DNA from: Candidatus Zixiibacteriota bacterium
Lineage (GTDB): Bacteria; Zixibacteria; MSB-5A5; JAABVY01
DNA: 8,655 nt
Assembly (NCBI GenBank): GCA_011777135.1
Contig: JAABVY010000102.1
Location: 2,604 to 11,258, forward strand
Direction: 5' to 3'
The notes under the pieces were generated by a model. It was not told where the DNA came from. It saw only the letters and a program-made list of their open reading frames with translations, and made no database searches. A program made the position numbers and the translations under genes. Positions 1-6,545 of this stretch are shown one piece after another; position 1 is the stretch's first letter; every line of letters starts with the position of its first letter.

Positions 1-1
1 T

Positions 2-643
2 GAGCTTCACCGACCGGCATTTCCCTACAAGTACAAGTTTAAATTTGCCGGCTGTCCCAATGACTGTGTGGCTTCGATAGCTCGTGCGGACATGTCCTTT
101 ATAGGTGTCTGGAGAGACGAAATTCAGATCGACCAGGAAAAGGTAAAAGAGCATGTCGATAACGGCGTTGACATCATTAATGACGTTATCCTGCGCTGCC
201 CGGGACAATGTATGAAATGGGACGGCAAGAAACTCGAGATTGAGGATGAGTACTGCCGCCACTGCATGCATTGCATCAATGTCCTGAATAAGGGTTTGAA
301 GCCCGGCAAGGATCGTGGATGCATGATCCTGATCGGTTCCAAGGCCCCGATTGTTGAAGGCGCTCAGCTTTCATCAGTGCTGGTTCCATTTATGAAGATG
401 GAAGAACCATATGATGAATTGAAAGACCTTGTTGAAAGAATCTGGGACATCTGGTGCGAGGAAGGGAAGGCCCGTGAACGTGTAGGCGAATTCATACAGC
501 GCGTCGGCCTGGGTAACTTCCTCGAGGCCATAGAAGTCGAACCTCTTGCGGAAATGATCGCTCACCCCAGAGAGAATCCATATGTATTCTATGAAGAGTA
601 CTATGAAGAGGGTGATGACGAGGAAGAAGAAGAAGAAGAATAG
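2..643 (+). CDS. dsrA: Dissimilatory sulfite reductase alpha subunit, 3' part (N-terminus outside the window)
   Basis: This is the C-terminal 213 residues of DsrA, which with DsrB forms the cytoplasmic siroheme enzyme that reduces sulfite and loads the sulfur onto DsrC. The reading frame is open from base 2, so the GTG at 68 is an internal valine and not the start. The fragment begins just before the siroheme-cluster motif GCPNDC (bases 50-67), the C-x3-C pair of the DsrA [4Fe-4S]-siroheme site. A ferredoxin-like insert follows, with CPGQC (197-211) and CRHCMHC (254-274), the cysteines for a second [4Fe-4S] cluster. The rest is the usual helical C-terminal part. The protein ends in a very acidic tail, two Asp and seven Glu after the last Gly, encoded by a GAA repeat. 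dsrB follows after 43 bases. Family assignment is very secure; only the tail is odd. Confidence 0.97.
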   Translation, partial: ELHRPAFPYKYKFKFAGCPNDCVASIARADMSFIGVWRDEIQIDQEKVKEHVDNGVDIINDVILRCPGQCMKWDGKKLEIEDEYCRHCMHCINVLNKGLKPGKDRGCMILIGSKAPIVEGAQLSSVLVPFMKMEEPYDELKDLVERIWDIWCEEGKARERVGEFIQRVGLGNFLEAIEVEPLAEMIAHPRENPYVFYEEYYEEGDDEEEEEEE

Positions 644-686
644 TCACTGGGAGCAAAATAACCTTAATATAAAGAGGTAAAAAAAT

Positions 687-1769
687 ATGGCAGAAGTAAA
701 ACAAGAAAGATTAACTGATATAGGTCCGCCACATTATCAGAAGTATCTTCCGCCGGTCATCAAGGAAAACTATGGTAAGTGGGATTACCATGAGCTCCTG
801 AAACCCGGTGTGTATGTGCATGTGGCCGAGAGCGGCGATAAGATCTTTACAGTACGAGCCGCCTCACCGAGACTTGTAAGCATAGATAAAATTCGTAAAT
901 ATGCGGACTTAGCGGATAAATACTGTGACGGTTATCTGCGTTTCACCAGTCGGAATAATGTTGAGTTCCTGCTGACTGACGAGAGTAATATTGATCCACT
1001 GGTAAAGGATCTTGAAGAACTGGGTCATCCAGTCGGCGGTCTGGGAAAATCGATATCCAATATCGTGCATACCCAGGGTTGGGTGCACTGCCACTCGGCA
1101 GCCACCGACGCCTCCGGCATCGTGAAGGCTGTTATGGATGAGCTGACAGATTATTTTACCAGCATGAAACTGCCCGGAAAGCTCAGAATTGCTCTGGCAT
1201 GCTGTCTGAATATGTGCGGCGCGGTACACTGCTCGGATATCGCCATACTGGGGATTCATCGTCGTCCGCCTCGGGTTTTTGATGATCTAATTCCCAAGCA
1301 GTGCGAGATCCCGAGCGTGGTGGCCTCCTGCCCGACAGCGGCGATTCGTCCGGCCAGCAAGGACGGCAAGAAGACAGTTGAAGTTATTGAGGAGAACTGT
1401 ATGTTCTGCGCCAACTGCTACACCGTCTGTCCAGCCATGCCGTTAAATGATCCACTCAATGACGGTGTTTCAATCTGGGTCGGTGGAAAGGTCTCCAACG
1501 CCCGTCATGAGCCGATGTTCTCGAAACTGGCAATTCCGTTTATTCCCAACAATCCGCCGAGATGGCCGGAAGTTGTTGATGCTGTGAAGAACCTGGTCGA
1601 ATTGTGGGCCAAGAATGCCAAAAACTATGAGAGAATGGGTGAATGGATTGAACGTATCGGCTGGCCGAAATTCTTCAAGATGGCCGGAATTGAATTCCAG
1701 AAGGAACACATCGACGATTTCAAATTCGCTGGTCTGACATACAAGCGTTCAACTCACATAACCTATTAA
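687..1769 (+). CDS. dsrB: Dissimilatory sulfite reductase beta subunit
   Basis: DsrB (360 aa, normal family length) pairs with DsrA and carries the catalytically active siroheme. The siroheme-cluster ligands are visible: C135 in the GWVHCHS segment, then C172, C173 and C177 in ACCLNMCGAVHC. Their spacing (37, 38 and 42 residues after the first Cys) matches known DsrB proteins. A ferredoxin domain follows, with C215 in SCPTAAI and C238, C241, C244 and C248 in the pattern C-x2-C-x2-C-x3-CP. The C-terminal arm (about 290-360) contains the conserved stretch around YERMGEWIERIGW. The ATG has an AGAGG ribosome binding site at 673-677. It lies 43 bases after dsrA and 13 before dsrD, so the three are co-transcribed. 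No damage or missing ligand is seen. Confidence 0.98.
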   Translation: MAEVKQERLTDIGPPHYQKYLPPVIKENYGKWDYHELLKPGVYVHVAESGDKIFTVRAASPRLVSIDKIRKYADLADKYCDGYLRFTSRNNVEFLLTDESNIDPLVKDLEELGHPVGGLGKSISNIVHTQGWVHCHSAATDASGIVKAVMDELTDYFTSMKLPGKLRIALACCLNMCGAVHCSDIAILGIHRRPPRVFDDLIPKQCEIPSVVASCPTAAIRPASKDGKKTVEVIEENCMFCANCYTVCPAMPLNDPLNDGVSIWVGGKVSNARHEPMFSKLAIPFIPNNPPRWPEVVDAVKNLVELWAKNAKNYERMGEWIERIGWPKFFKMAGIEFQKEHIDDFKFAGLTYKRSTHITY

Positions 1770-1782
1770 TAAAGGATATATT

Positions 1783-2034
1783 GTGGCTGACAAGTTGACA
1801 GTTGATGAAGTAGCTGACCAGATGTATAAGATGGTTGCCGACGCTCAGGGACAGAAGAAACTCAAGCCCGGCGACCTGACCAAGGCCATGAAAGAGGTTC
1901 ATGGCGATAAGGTCGACCGGAAACTCTGTAAAGACGCTATCAGGTCCTTGATCGAATCGGGCCGTTGTGTTTACACCTATTTCGGCGGAAGCTATATTGA
2001 ACTTCCGCACAAGGAAGGCGCAGCCAACGAATAG
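1783..2034 (+). CDS. dsrD: DsrD, small winged-helix partner of sulfite reductase
   Basis: This 83-residue protein has the size and sequence character of DsrD, including the conserved region KLKPGDLTKAMKE and the end segment around YTYFGGSYIELP. DsrD folds as a winged helix but is reported to act as an allosteric activator of DsrAB, not as a DNA-binding regulator. It is a marker of sulfite/sulfate reducers and is normally absent from sulfur oxidisers. I choose GTG at 1783 because AAAGGA at 1771-1776 sits 6 bases upstream and the protein then begins MADK. A TTG two bases earlier is in another frame and is not an alternative. The gene begins 13 bases after dsrB and ends 15 bases before dsrN, inside the same transcript. 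Its presence is the main argument for a reductive pathway. Confidence 0.95.
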   Translation: MADKLTVDEVADQMYKMVADAQGQKKLKPGDLTKAMKEVHGDKVDRKLCKDAIRSLIESGRCVYTYFGGSYIELPHKEGAANE

Positions 2035-2049
2035 GATTGAGTTCGGCCT

Positions 2050-3495
2050 ATGTCGTTGAAGGCATCGAAATCCTGCCCCCGCCTTGTTATTGCGGGGACT
2101 TCTGGCGATTCGGGCAAAACCCTCATTTCGCTGGGACTTCTGGCGGGACTGAGACAGCATGATTATAAAGTTGCGGCATTTAAGAAGGGGCCGGATTATA
2201 TAGATCCGGCCTGGCTTAATGCCGCCAGCGGAAAATCTGTCAGGAATCTGGATACTTTTTTAGTGGACCGGGAGAAGGTCTATCAGACTTTTGCCGAGCA
2301 GAGTCTTGAAAACGGAATCAATGTTATCGAAGGCAATCGAGGTCTGTATGACGGACTCGATCTGCATGGCTCGCACAGCACTGCTGAATTGGCCAAGCTG
2401 CTCAAGGCGCCGATCGTGCTGGTATGCAATGTAACCAAAAGTACGCGAACTGTGGCGGCAGTGGTTCTGGGAATGAAAGAGATGGATAAAGAAGCGAATA
2501 TTGCCGGAATAATTTTGAATCAGGTAGGCGGAAAAAGACATAAGGAAATAGTGAAAGAGTCAATCGAAAAAACAACCGGAATTCCTGTCCTGGGGGCCAT
2601 CCCAAGGGTTAAGAATGAGAAACTGCTGCCCTCCAGGCATCTCGGTCTGATTACACCGGCTGAATACCCCGAGTTTGGCGATTTGATTAAGCGGCTGGGA
2701 AATCTGGTATCGGATAACGTCCATATTGCAAAACTGGCTAATATCGCGCATTCGGCAAGTGAGCTTCAGTATGAAACTGAAACCGGAGATCGCAAATCGG
2801 AATCTGTCAGGGGAATCAAAATAGGATATTTTTCTGATACGGCGTTCACATTTTATTATCCGGAAAATCTGGAGTCTCTGCAGGATTTGGGAGCCGAGTT
2901 ACTGCCGATATCCTCGCTTGAGAACAAAGAACTTCCCGATATTGATGCGCTATATATCGGCGGCGGCTTCCCGGAGACACATGCCGAAAGGCTTGCCGAA
3001 AATCGCCTCCTGATGGATGCGGTCAGGAAGGCCGCTTTAGATGGTCTGCCGGTCTATGCCGAGTGCGGTGGGCTTATTTACCTATGTAATAGCCTGACCA
3101 TAGGAGAAAGCAGTTACCCAATGGCGGGTTTGTTTGATGTGGATCTTTTGATGAATAGCAGTCCCCGAGGTCATGGCTACAGCATTATGAGTGTTGATCA
3201 GGATAATCCATTTTATCCAAAAGGTACTGAACTCAAGGGACATGAGTTTCACTATACCGCTCCATCACGTGTGGGTGCAAATGTGAAAACTGTTATGTCT
3301 GTGACAAGAGGATCCGGTTTTAAAGGCAATCGAGATGGTTTGGTGCTCAAGTCAGTCTGGGCCAGTTATCTGCACTTGCATGCTTCTGGCGAGCAGGGAT
3401 GGAGCGAGGCACTGGTAAAGCTGGCCTCCGAATATAAAATCGATAGAAGTATATCGGGAGGAGGAGCGGGAATATCATCCCGCAAAGCGGTTTAA
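2050..3495 (+). CDS. dsrN: DsrN, CbiA-type glutamine-dependent amidase for siroheme
   Basis: This 481-residue protein has the two-domain layout of cobyrinic acid a,c-diamide synthase (CbiA). The N-terminal ATP-binding domain shows the P-loop GTSGDSGKT (16-24), the substrate segment KKGPDYIDP (45-53) and EGNRGLYDG (94-102). The C-terminal class I glutamine amidotransferase domain shows YIGGGFPETHAE (302-313), the nucleophile C339 in YAECGG, and the histidines in SYLHLHA (439-445). In dsr operons the homologue DsrN is thought to convert siroheme to the siroheme amide found in DsrAB, using glutamine and ATP. A cobalamin role is the alternative, but no other cobalamin gene is present and the position after dsrD is typical of dsrN. 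The start is ATG, with AGGA at 2033-2036 overlapping the dsrD stop. The C-terminal 15 or so residues are low-complexity (Gly/Ser-rich). Confidence 0.93.
   Translation: MSLKASKSCPRLVIAGTSGDSGKTLISLGLLAGLRQHDYKVAAFKKGPDYIDPAWLNAASGKSVRNLDTFLVDREKVYQTFAEQSLENGINVIEGNRGLYDGLDLHGSHSTAELAKLLKAPIVLVCNVTKSTRTVAAVVLGMKEMDKEANIAGIILNQVGGKRHKEIVKESIEKTTGIPVLGAIPRVKNEKLLPSRHLGLITPAEYPEFGDLIKRLGNLVSDNVHIAKLANIAHSASELQYETETGDRKSESVRGIKIGYFSDTAFTFYYPENLESLQDLGAELLPISSLENKELPDIDALYIGGGFPETHAERLAENRLLMDAVRKAALDGLPVYAECGGLIYLCNSLTIGESSYPMAGLFDVDLLMNSSPRGHGYSIMSVDQDNPFYPKGTELKGHEFHYTAPSRVGANVKTVMSVTRGSGFKGNRDGLVLKSVWASYLHLHASGEQGWSEALVKLASEYKIDRSISGGGAGISSRKAV
3466..3483 (+). repeat. Small inverted repeat at the 3' end of dsrN
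   Basis: GCGGGA (3466-3471) is the exact reverse complement of TCCCGC (3478-3483), with a six-base loop. It lies in the last codons of dsrN and is not followed by a T tract, so it is not a classic terminator. It could slow 3' exonuclease decay or be chance. Confidence 0.35.
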
Positions 3496-3515
3496 AAGGA
3501 AAAATAGTAAATATT

Positions 3516-3534
3516 GTACGCTGGCTAAGCGTAT
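3516..3534 (+). repeat. Small inverted repeat in the dsrN-dsrL gap
   Basis: TACGCT (3517-3522) pairs perfectly with AGCGTA (3528-3533) across a five-base loop, and a G-T wobble pair can extend it by one base. No T run follows, so termination is unlikely. It sits in the 155-base gap between dsrN and dsrL (3496-3650). The rest of that gap is AT-rich, and I see no gene and no convincing promoter in it. Confidence 0.35.
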
Positions 3535-3650
3535 TAAGAAGAAGGCCAAAAATAGATATAACGTTTTATGTTAAGGCCTGTGAACAGGATTTTGCTGATA
3601 ATATGATTTTTGAAAATAATATCTGATTATTCAACTCAGGATGTGCAATT

Positions 3651-5342
3651 ATGGCTATCAAAGTCAAAAAGAAAAAGAAGAAAAAAGGTCTGGGCCGGTT
3701 AGGTTCAAGAACTGGAGGAACCCAGGAATCATCGCGTCGGCCGCAAAAAGTCGAGAAGACTGCCCCATGTATGGCGGCCTGTCCCAATAACACTAATATC
3801 AGAAAGATTATAACCACTATTGCTCAGGCCGAGAAAAAAGAGAAACCTTATGAGCAGGCTTATGCCGAGGCCTGGGATATTCTGGCCGAAAAGAATCCCT
3901 TCCCATCGGTCTGCGGAAGAGTCTGTCCGCATCCGTGCGAAGAGCAGTGCAACCGCAAGGTTAAAGAAGGCGCTGTGGCTATCAACAGCATAGAACGCTT
4001 CATTGGCGATTATGCGCTGGAACACAAACTCCCTCTTCCAAGCCTTCAGGCCGAGAAGAAGACCGATAAAATCGCCGTCATTGGCGGCGGTCCGGCAGGC
4101 TTCTCCTGCGCTTATCAATTGGCGCGTCTGGGTTACCCCGTGACCGTGTTCGAGGCCTTCCCCAAAGCCGGCGGCATGCTTCGTTACGGCATCCCGGATT
4201 ATCGTCTGCCGCAGGATATTCTCGATGCAGAGATTAACAGGCTTGTGGACATGGGAATCGAGCTCAAGACCAATACTGTGATCGGTAAGGATATCGATTA
4301 CCATGATCTCCAGAAGGATTACAAGGCCATTTTTGTCGGTATTGGCGCTCACAAAGGCTATAACCTTGGTATCGAGGGCGAGGACGCCGAGAATGTCTGG
4401 ACCGGCACTGAGTTCCTTAACAAAATCAATTGCGGTCAGACCATTGAAGTCGGTGATAATGTCTATGTCATCGGCGGTGGAGATACCGCTATTGATGCCG
4501 CCCGAGTCTGCAGAAGACTGGGTGCCGAAGTGACAATCCTTTATCGCCGTACCAGAAATGAAATGCCTGCCATCGAGGAAGAAATCGTGGGAGCAGAGGA
4601 AGAGGGTGTGAAGTTTGTATTCCTGGCCGCACCCATTGCAATTACAAAAGAAGGCGATAAAGCGGTTAAGATGACCTGCCAGAAGATGGAACTCGGTGAG
4701 CCGGATTCCTCCGGAAGGCGTCGTCCGGTGCCGATCGAGGGTGAGACATTCGAGGTCGAGCTTTCAACCCTGATTCCCGCCATCAGTCAGGAGCCGGAAT
4801 TCGAAGGTTTCGAGGATCTGCGTGAAGGCCGCGACTGGGTGAAGACCGATGAGAACTTCAAGACCAAAGAAGAACATGTATTTTCCGGTGGTGATGTCCT
4901 GGAACTGGGACTGGTAACGATTGCAATTTACCAGGGCAGAATCGCCGCTTACAAGATTCATGAGGAGATCACCGGCGAGAAGATAGAAGGGGTTGACGAG
5001 AATGTCGATCATCCGGTAATCAAGGAAGATAAGGTACTGCTTGATTACTATGAAGAGAAGCTCCGCCACGAGGCCCAGAAGCTTGAACCGTCAGAACGAC
5101 TGAAATCGCTCGAGAAGGAGATTATGAAGACCTTCACCGAACAGGATTGTATCGACGAAGCAATGCGCTGCTTCAGCTGTGGGTCATGCTTCGAGTGCGG
5201 ACAGTGTTGGAGTTATTGCCAGGATAATGCAGTGATAAAGCCCTTGAAACCGGGCGATACTTATACATTCAAACTGGAATTCTGCAAAGGCTGTGATAAG
5301 TGCGCTGAAAACTGTCCCTGCGGATTTATTGAAATGCATTAA
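3651..5342 (+). CDS. dsrL: DsrL-type NAD(P)H-dependent FAD/iron-sulfur oxidoreductase
   Basis: This 563-residue protein belongs to the GltD-like flavoproteins and matches DsrL, which exchanges electrons between NAD(P)H and DsrAB. An N-terminal two-cluster region has C40, C44, C88, C92, C96 and C100 (CGRVCPHPC). The FAD site is GGGPAG (145-150), the second nucleotide site is VIGGGDTAIDAA (273-284) followed by YRRTRNEMPA, and FSGGD (411-415) is a typical second FAD contact. The C-terminus carries a two-cluster ferredoxin domain: C513, C516, C519, C523 and C545, C548, C551, C555, both C-x2-C-x2-C-x3-C. That domain separates it from plain glutamate synthase small subunits. The N-terminus starts with a lysine-rich stretch (eight Lys in residues 4-12). 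The ATG has AGGA at 3638-3641. It is shorter than the roughly 650-residue DsrL of purple sulfur bacteria, as expected for the variant found with reductive DsrAB, but I cannot confirm the subgroup. Confidence 0.9.
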   Translation: MAIKVKKKKKKKGLGRLGSRTGGTQESSRRPQKVEKTAPCMAACPNNTNIRKIITTIAQAEKKEKPYEQAYAEAWDILAEKNPFPSVCGRVCPHPCEEQCNRKVKEGAVAINSIERFIGDYALEHKLPLPSLQAEKKTDKIAVIGGGPAGFSCAYQLARLGYPVTVFEAFPKAGGMLRYGIPDYRLPQDILDAEINRLVDMGIELKTNTVIGKDIDYHDLQKDYKAIFVGIGAHKGYNLGIEGEDAENVWTGTEFLNKINCGQTIEVGDNVYVIGGGDTAIDAARVCRRLGAEVTILYRRTRNEMPAIEEEIVGAEEEGVKFVFLAAPIAITKEGDKAVKMTCQKMELGEPDSSGRRRPVPIEGETFEVELSTLIPAISQEPEFEGFEDLREGRDWVKTDENFKTKEEHVFSGGDVLELGLVTIAIYQGRIAAYKIHEEITGEKIEGVDENVDHPVIKEDKVLLDYYEEKLRHEAQKLEPSERLKSLEKEIMKTFTEQDCIDEAMRCFSCGSCFECGQCWSYCQDNAVIKPLKPGDTYTFKLEFCKGCDKCAENCPCGFIEMH

Positions 5343-5401
5343 TAGAAAAAAATGAGATGTTGAAATAAAAGTAACAATTAATCCCAAGGGAGGATTGAGA
5401 A

Positions 5402-5719
5402 ATGCCGATTTTTGAACATGGCGAAGTCAAGATTGAAGTCGATGAAGACGGCTTTATGCAGGAACCTGATGAGTGGAATGAAGAAGTTGCAAAAGCTCTG
5501 GCGACTACCGAAGAGGTCTTCGAGATGACTGATGAACACTGGAAACTCGTAAATTATCTTCGCGATTACTACAAGCAGTTTGGTATCGCTCCTATGATCC
5601 GTAAGCTTTGCAAAGAGACCGGATTCCCGCTCAAGAAAGTCTATGAGCTCTTTCCTTCAGGTCCCGCTAAAGGCGCCTGTAAGGTCGCCGGTCTGGCAAA
5701 GCCGACCGGATGCGTATAA
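5402..5719 (+). CDS. dsrC: DsrC sulfur-carrier protein
   Basis: DsrC (105 aa, full length) is the small cytoplasmic protein that receives sulfur from DsrAB as a trisulfide bridging two cysteines and is then reduced, usually by the DsrMK complex. Both cysteines are present on the flexible C-terminal arm: C93 in KGACKVAGL and the penultimate C104 in PTGCV, ten residues apart. That distinguishes it from the TusE tRNA-thiolation homologues, which keep only the last one. An extra Cys (C70) lies in the helical core. The ribosome binding site GGGAGGA (5388-5394), 7 bases before the ATG, is the strongest in the first cluster, in keeping with the high abundance expected for DsrC. It follows dsrL by 59 bases and is closed by an intrinsic terminator. 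Confidence 0.97.
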   Translation: MPIFEHGEVKIEVDEDGFMQEPDEWNEEVAKALATTEEVFEMTDEHWKLVNYLRDYYKQFGIAPMIRKLCKETGFPLKKVYELFPSGPAKGACKVAGLAKPTGCV

Positions 5720-5740
5720 ATCGATCTTGATAATTGATAT

Positions 5741-5774
5741 AAAACAGCCCGGAATTTAGTTTCCGGGCTGTTTT
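5741..5774 (+). terminator. Intrinsic terminator after dsrC
   Basis: A perfect 14-bp stem, AAAACAGCCCGGAA (5741-5754) with TTCCGGGCTGTTTT (5761-5774), encloses a six-base loop. Its base ends in a T tract and further T-rich sequence follows. It starts 21 bases after the dsrC stop codon and should end the dsrABDNLC transcript. The A/T-rich base of the stem could also work on the opposite strand, but there is no gene there. Confidence 0.93.
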
Positions 5775-5832
5775 CTTATCTAAACCTCCCTTCTTATATT
5801 CCAAAAATCTTCAAATTATTTGCAGAAAATAG

Positions 5833-5862
5833 TTGAAAAATTCGCATTCTTTACTTTATTAT
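5833..5862 (+). promoter_or_regulatory. Candidate sigma-70-type promoter for the macro-domain/DsrK-like operon
   Basis: TTGAAA (5833-5838) and TATTAT (5857-5862) each match the sigma-70 consensus at five of six positions, with an 18-base spacer. This lies between the dsrC terminator and the next gene, where a new promoter is needed. It implies a leader of about 130 bases. The prediction is from consensus only, in an AT-rich stretch where chance matches are common. Confidence 0.45.
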
Positions 5863-5872
5863 TAAAGTAAAG
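5849..5872. promoter_or_regulatory. Perfect palindrome overlapping the promoter, probable operator
   Basis: CTTTACTTTA (5849-5858) and TAAAGTAAAG (5863-5872) are exact reverse complements separated by four bases. The dyad covers the -10 box of the candidate promoter, where a dimeric repressor would block transcription. The stem is AT-rich, so a weak RNA hairpin is the alternative. I cannot assign it to a named regulator family. Confidence 0.55.
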
Positions 5873-5998
5873 TTTGTGCTTTTTGTAACAAGCAGCTTTA
5901 TGGGGCCAATAGATGGCAGAGGCATGGTTGATAAACTGCGAATTTTTGGCCTCTCACGTGATACTGGACTTGGATCAGATTAATAAGGAGGATAGAGC

Positions 5999-6535
5999 AT
6001 GCCCGACGAACTTCAGGTGAAGGACAGCAGAATGCGCCTCATCAAGGGAGATATAACTGATATTGAAACTGAGTCATTTGTTTATTATGCCCGGGAAGAT
6101 TTGAGCCTCGGTTCCGGATATGGAAATGCCATTGCTATGCGAGGCGGACCCACAATTCAGCAAGAGCTGAAGGAACTCGGACCAAAAGAGGTAACCGAGG
6201 CAGTCATAACTTCCGCCGGAAACATGAAAGTAAATAAAATCATCCATGCCGTCGGGCCCAAATTTCAGGAGCAGGATCTCCCCGAAAAAATGCGAAAGAC
6301 CATCATTAATGTCTTAAAACTCGCTGATGAGCAGGGTATTAAGCAGATTTCGTTTCCGGCTATGGGGGCGGGATTTTATGGGGTGCCCCTGGATGAGAGC
6401 GCTGAGATTACAATATCAACTATAAAAGACTATCTGCAAAATGGATCAAAAATCCAGGATGTAATCATATGCCTCCTGGATACGAGGGAGTATGTGCCCT
6501 TCCAGAAAAAGTTAAACAGCATTCAGCAATCATAA
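5999..6535 (+). CDS. Macro-domain protein with altered ADP-ribose hydrolase motif
   Basis: This 178-residue protein is a single macro domain, the fold that binds ADP-ribose and related NAD metabolites. The landmarks are GDIT (17-20, whose Asp normally contacts the adenine), a glycine-rich loop around SGYGNAIAMRGG (39-50), the strand IIHAVGP (81-87) and the phosphate loop FPAMGAGFYGVP (119-130). The usual VNAAN motif, whose Asn serves catalysis in MacroD-type hydrolases, is replaced by VYYAR (28-32), and the following GGGV-like turn is changed. I therefore expect ligand sensing or binding, or a different chemistry, not standard deacetylation. The ribosome binding site AAGGAGG (5985-5991) is strong and well spaced. 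The stop codon lies within the ribosome binding site of the next gene, so it is the first gene of an operon with the cytochrome and the DsrK-like protein. No signal peptide is seen; the protein is cytoplasmic. Confidence 0.85.
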   Translation: MPDELQVKDSRMRLIKGDITDIETESFVYYAREDLSLGSGYGNAIAMRGGPTIQQELKELGPKEVTEAVITSAGNMKVNKIIHAVGPKFQEQDLPEKMRKTIINVLKLADEQGIKQISFPAMGAGFYGVPLDESAEITISTIKDYLQNGSKIQDVIICLLDTREYVPFQKKLNSIQQS

Positions 6536-6545
6536 AGGAGTAAAG

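Noticed and set aside
623..640. (GAA)6 trinucleotide repeat at the end of dsrA
   Set aside because: It is coding and explained by the poly-glutamate tail; it was kept only as part of the charged-tail observation and not as an independent repeat element.
1720..2160. 146-codon open frame on the minus strand spanning the dsrB-dsrD-dsrN junctions
   Set aside because: It covers the ends of three firmly identified genes and their ribosome binding sites, and its translation shows no family features.
3571..3604. Promoter-like GATAAT/TAATAT before dsrL
   Set aside because: No acceptable -35 box lies at the right distance, so the match is not better than background in AT-rich sequence.
3729..4352. 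207-codon open frame on the minus strand inside dsrL
   Set aside because: It lies wholly inside a well-supported gene, has no recognisable domain, and its openness follows from the codon bias of the + strand gene.
5918..5954. 6-bp inverted repeat AGAGGC/GCCTCT in the leader of the macro-domain gene
   Set aside because: The loop is 25 bases and the stem short, which is expected by chance in a region this size; no known riboswitch pattern was recognised.
5900..5983. 27-codon frame (begins MGPIDGRGMVD) in the leader of the macro-domain gene
   Set aside because: There is no ribosome binding site before its ATG and no recognisable motif; a regulatory leader peptide cannot be excluded but has no support.
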